Under the pieces are notes generated by a model that ran no database searches, had not been told where the DNA came from, and was given only the letters and a program-made list of their open reading frames with translations. 7,501 nt of DNA from Muribaculaceae bacterium (GTDB taxonomy: Bacteria; Bacteroidota; Bacteroidia; Bacteroidales; Muribaculaceae): positions 1 to 7,501 of the forward strand of contig JAIDPP010000193.1 in NCBI GenBank assembly GCA_029062725.1, read 5' to 3'. The stretch's first letter is position 1; the number at the start of each line of letters is the position of its first letter. A program made the translations under genes and the position numbers. Positions 7,484-7,501 of this stretch are shown here, piece after piece.

Positions 7484-7501
7484 ATTGAATTACATATCCT
7501 C

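Noticed and set aside
1..7501. CRISPR array, insertion sequence, phage or defence island
   Set aside because: No spaced direct repeats, transposase, integrase, terminal inverted repeats or defence-gene motifs were seen; the genes are core functions plus two exported proteins.

Overview
The window looks like chromosomal DNA of a member of the order Bacteroidales (phylum Bacteroidota). Four things point there. The encoded LeuRS, TrmB and PorZ-like proteins have the form typical of that order. Two neighbouring genes encode secreted proteins with C-terminal type IX secretion (T9SS)-like beta-sandwich tails. The starts lack a clear Shine-Dalgarno sequence. An AT-rich promoter candidate upstream of leuS has a TAnnTTTG -7 box. 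The moderately GC-rich coding sequence would suit a gut or oral lineage such as Muribaculaceae or a relative, but the family is a guess.

Every recognisable gene is on the minus strand, so the reading order runs from high to low coordinates. At 7480-7443 there is a promoter candidate, followed by leuS (7421-4659, leucyl-tRNA synthetase, complete). A 97-bp gap follows, holding a strong inverted repeat (4596-4640). Then come rdgB (4559-3957, dITP/XTP pyrophosphatase), a PorZ-like beta-propeller protein with a T9SS-type C-terminal domain (3925-1463), a secreted BspA-type leucine-rich repeat protein (1463-207), and the first 62 codons of trmB (187-1, tRNA guanine-46 N7-methyltransferase), which runs off the left edge.

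From rdgB to trmB the spacing is tight: 31 bp, a one-base stop/start overlap (TGATG), then 19 bp. These four genes therefore probably form one transcription unit. It mixes housekeeping (nucleotide-pool cleaning, tRNA modification) with two exported proteins. The PorZ-like protein is probably a cell-surface component related to the T9SS attachment complex. The LRR protein, translationally coupled to it, is a plausible exported or surface-anchored partner or substrate.

No tRNA, rRNA, CRISPR array, insertion sequence or phage gene was seen, and no gene-free stretch exceeds 300 bases. Long open frames on the plus strand are antisense shadows. I found no clearly new system. The points most worth a second look are the coupled PorZ-like/LRR pair inside a housekeeping operon and the hairpin between leuS and rdgB.
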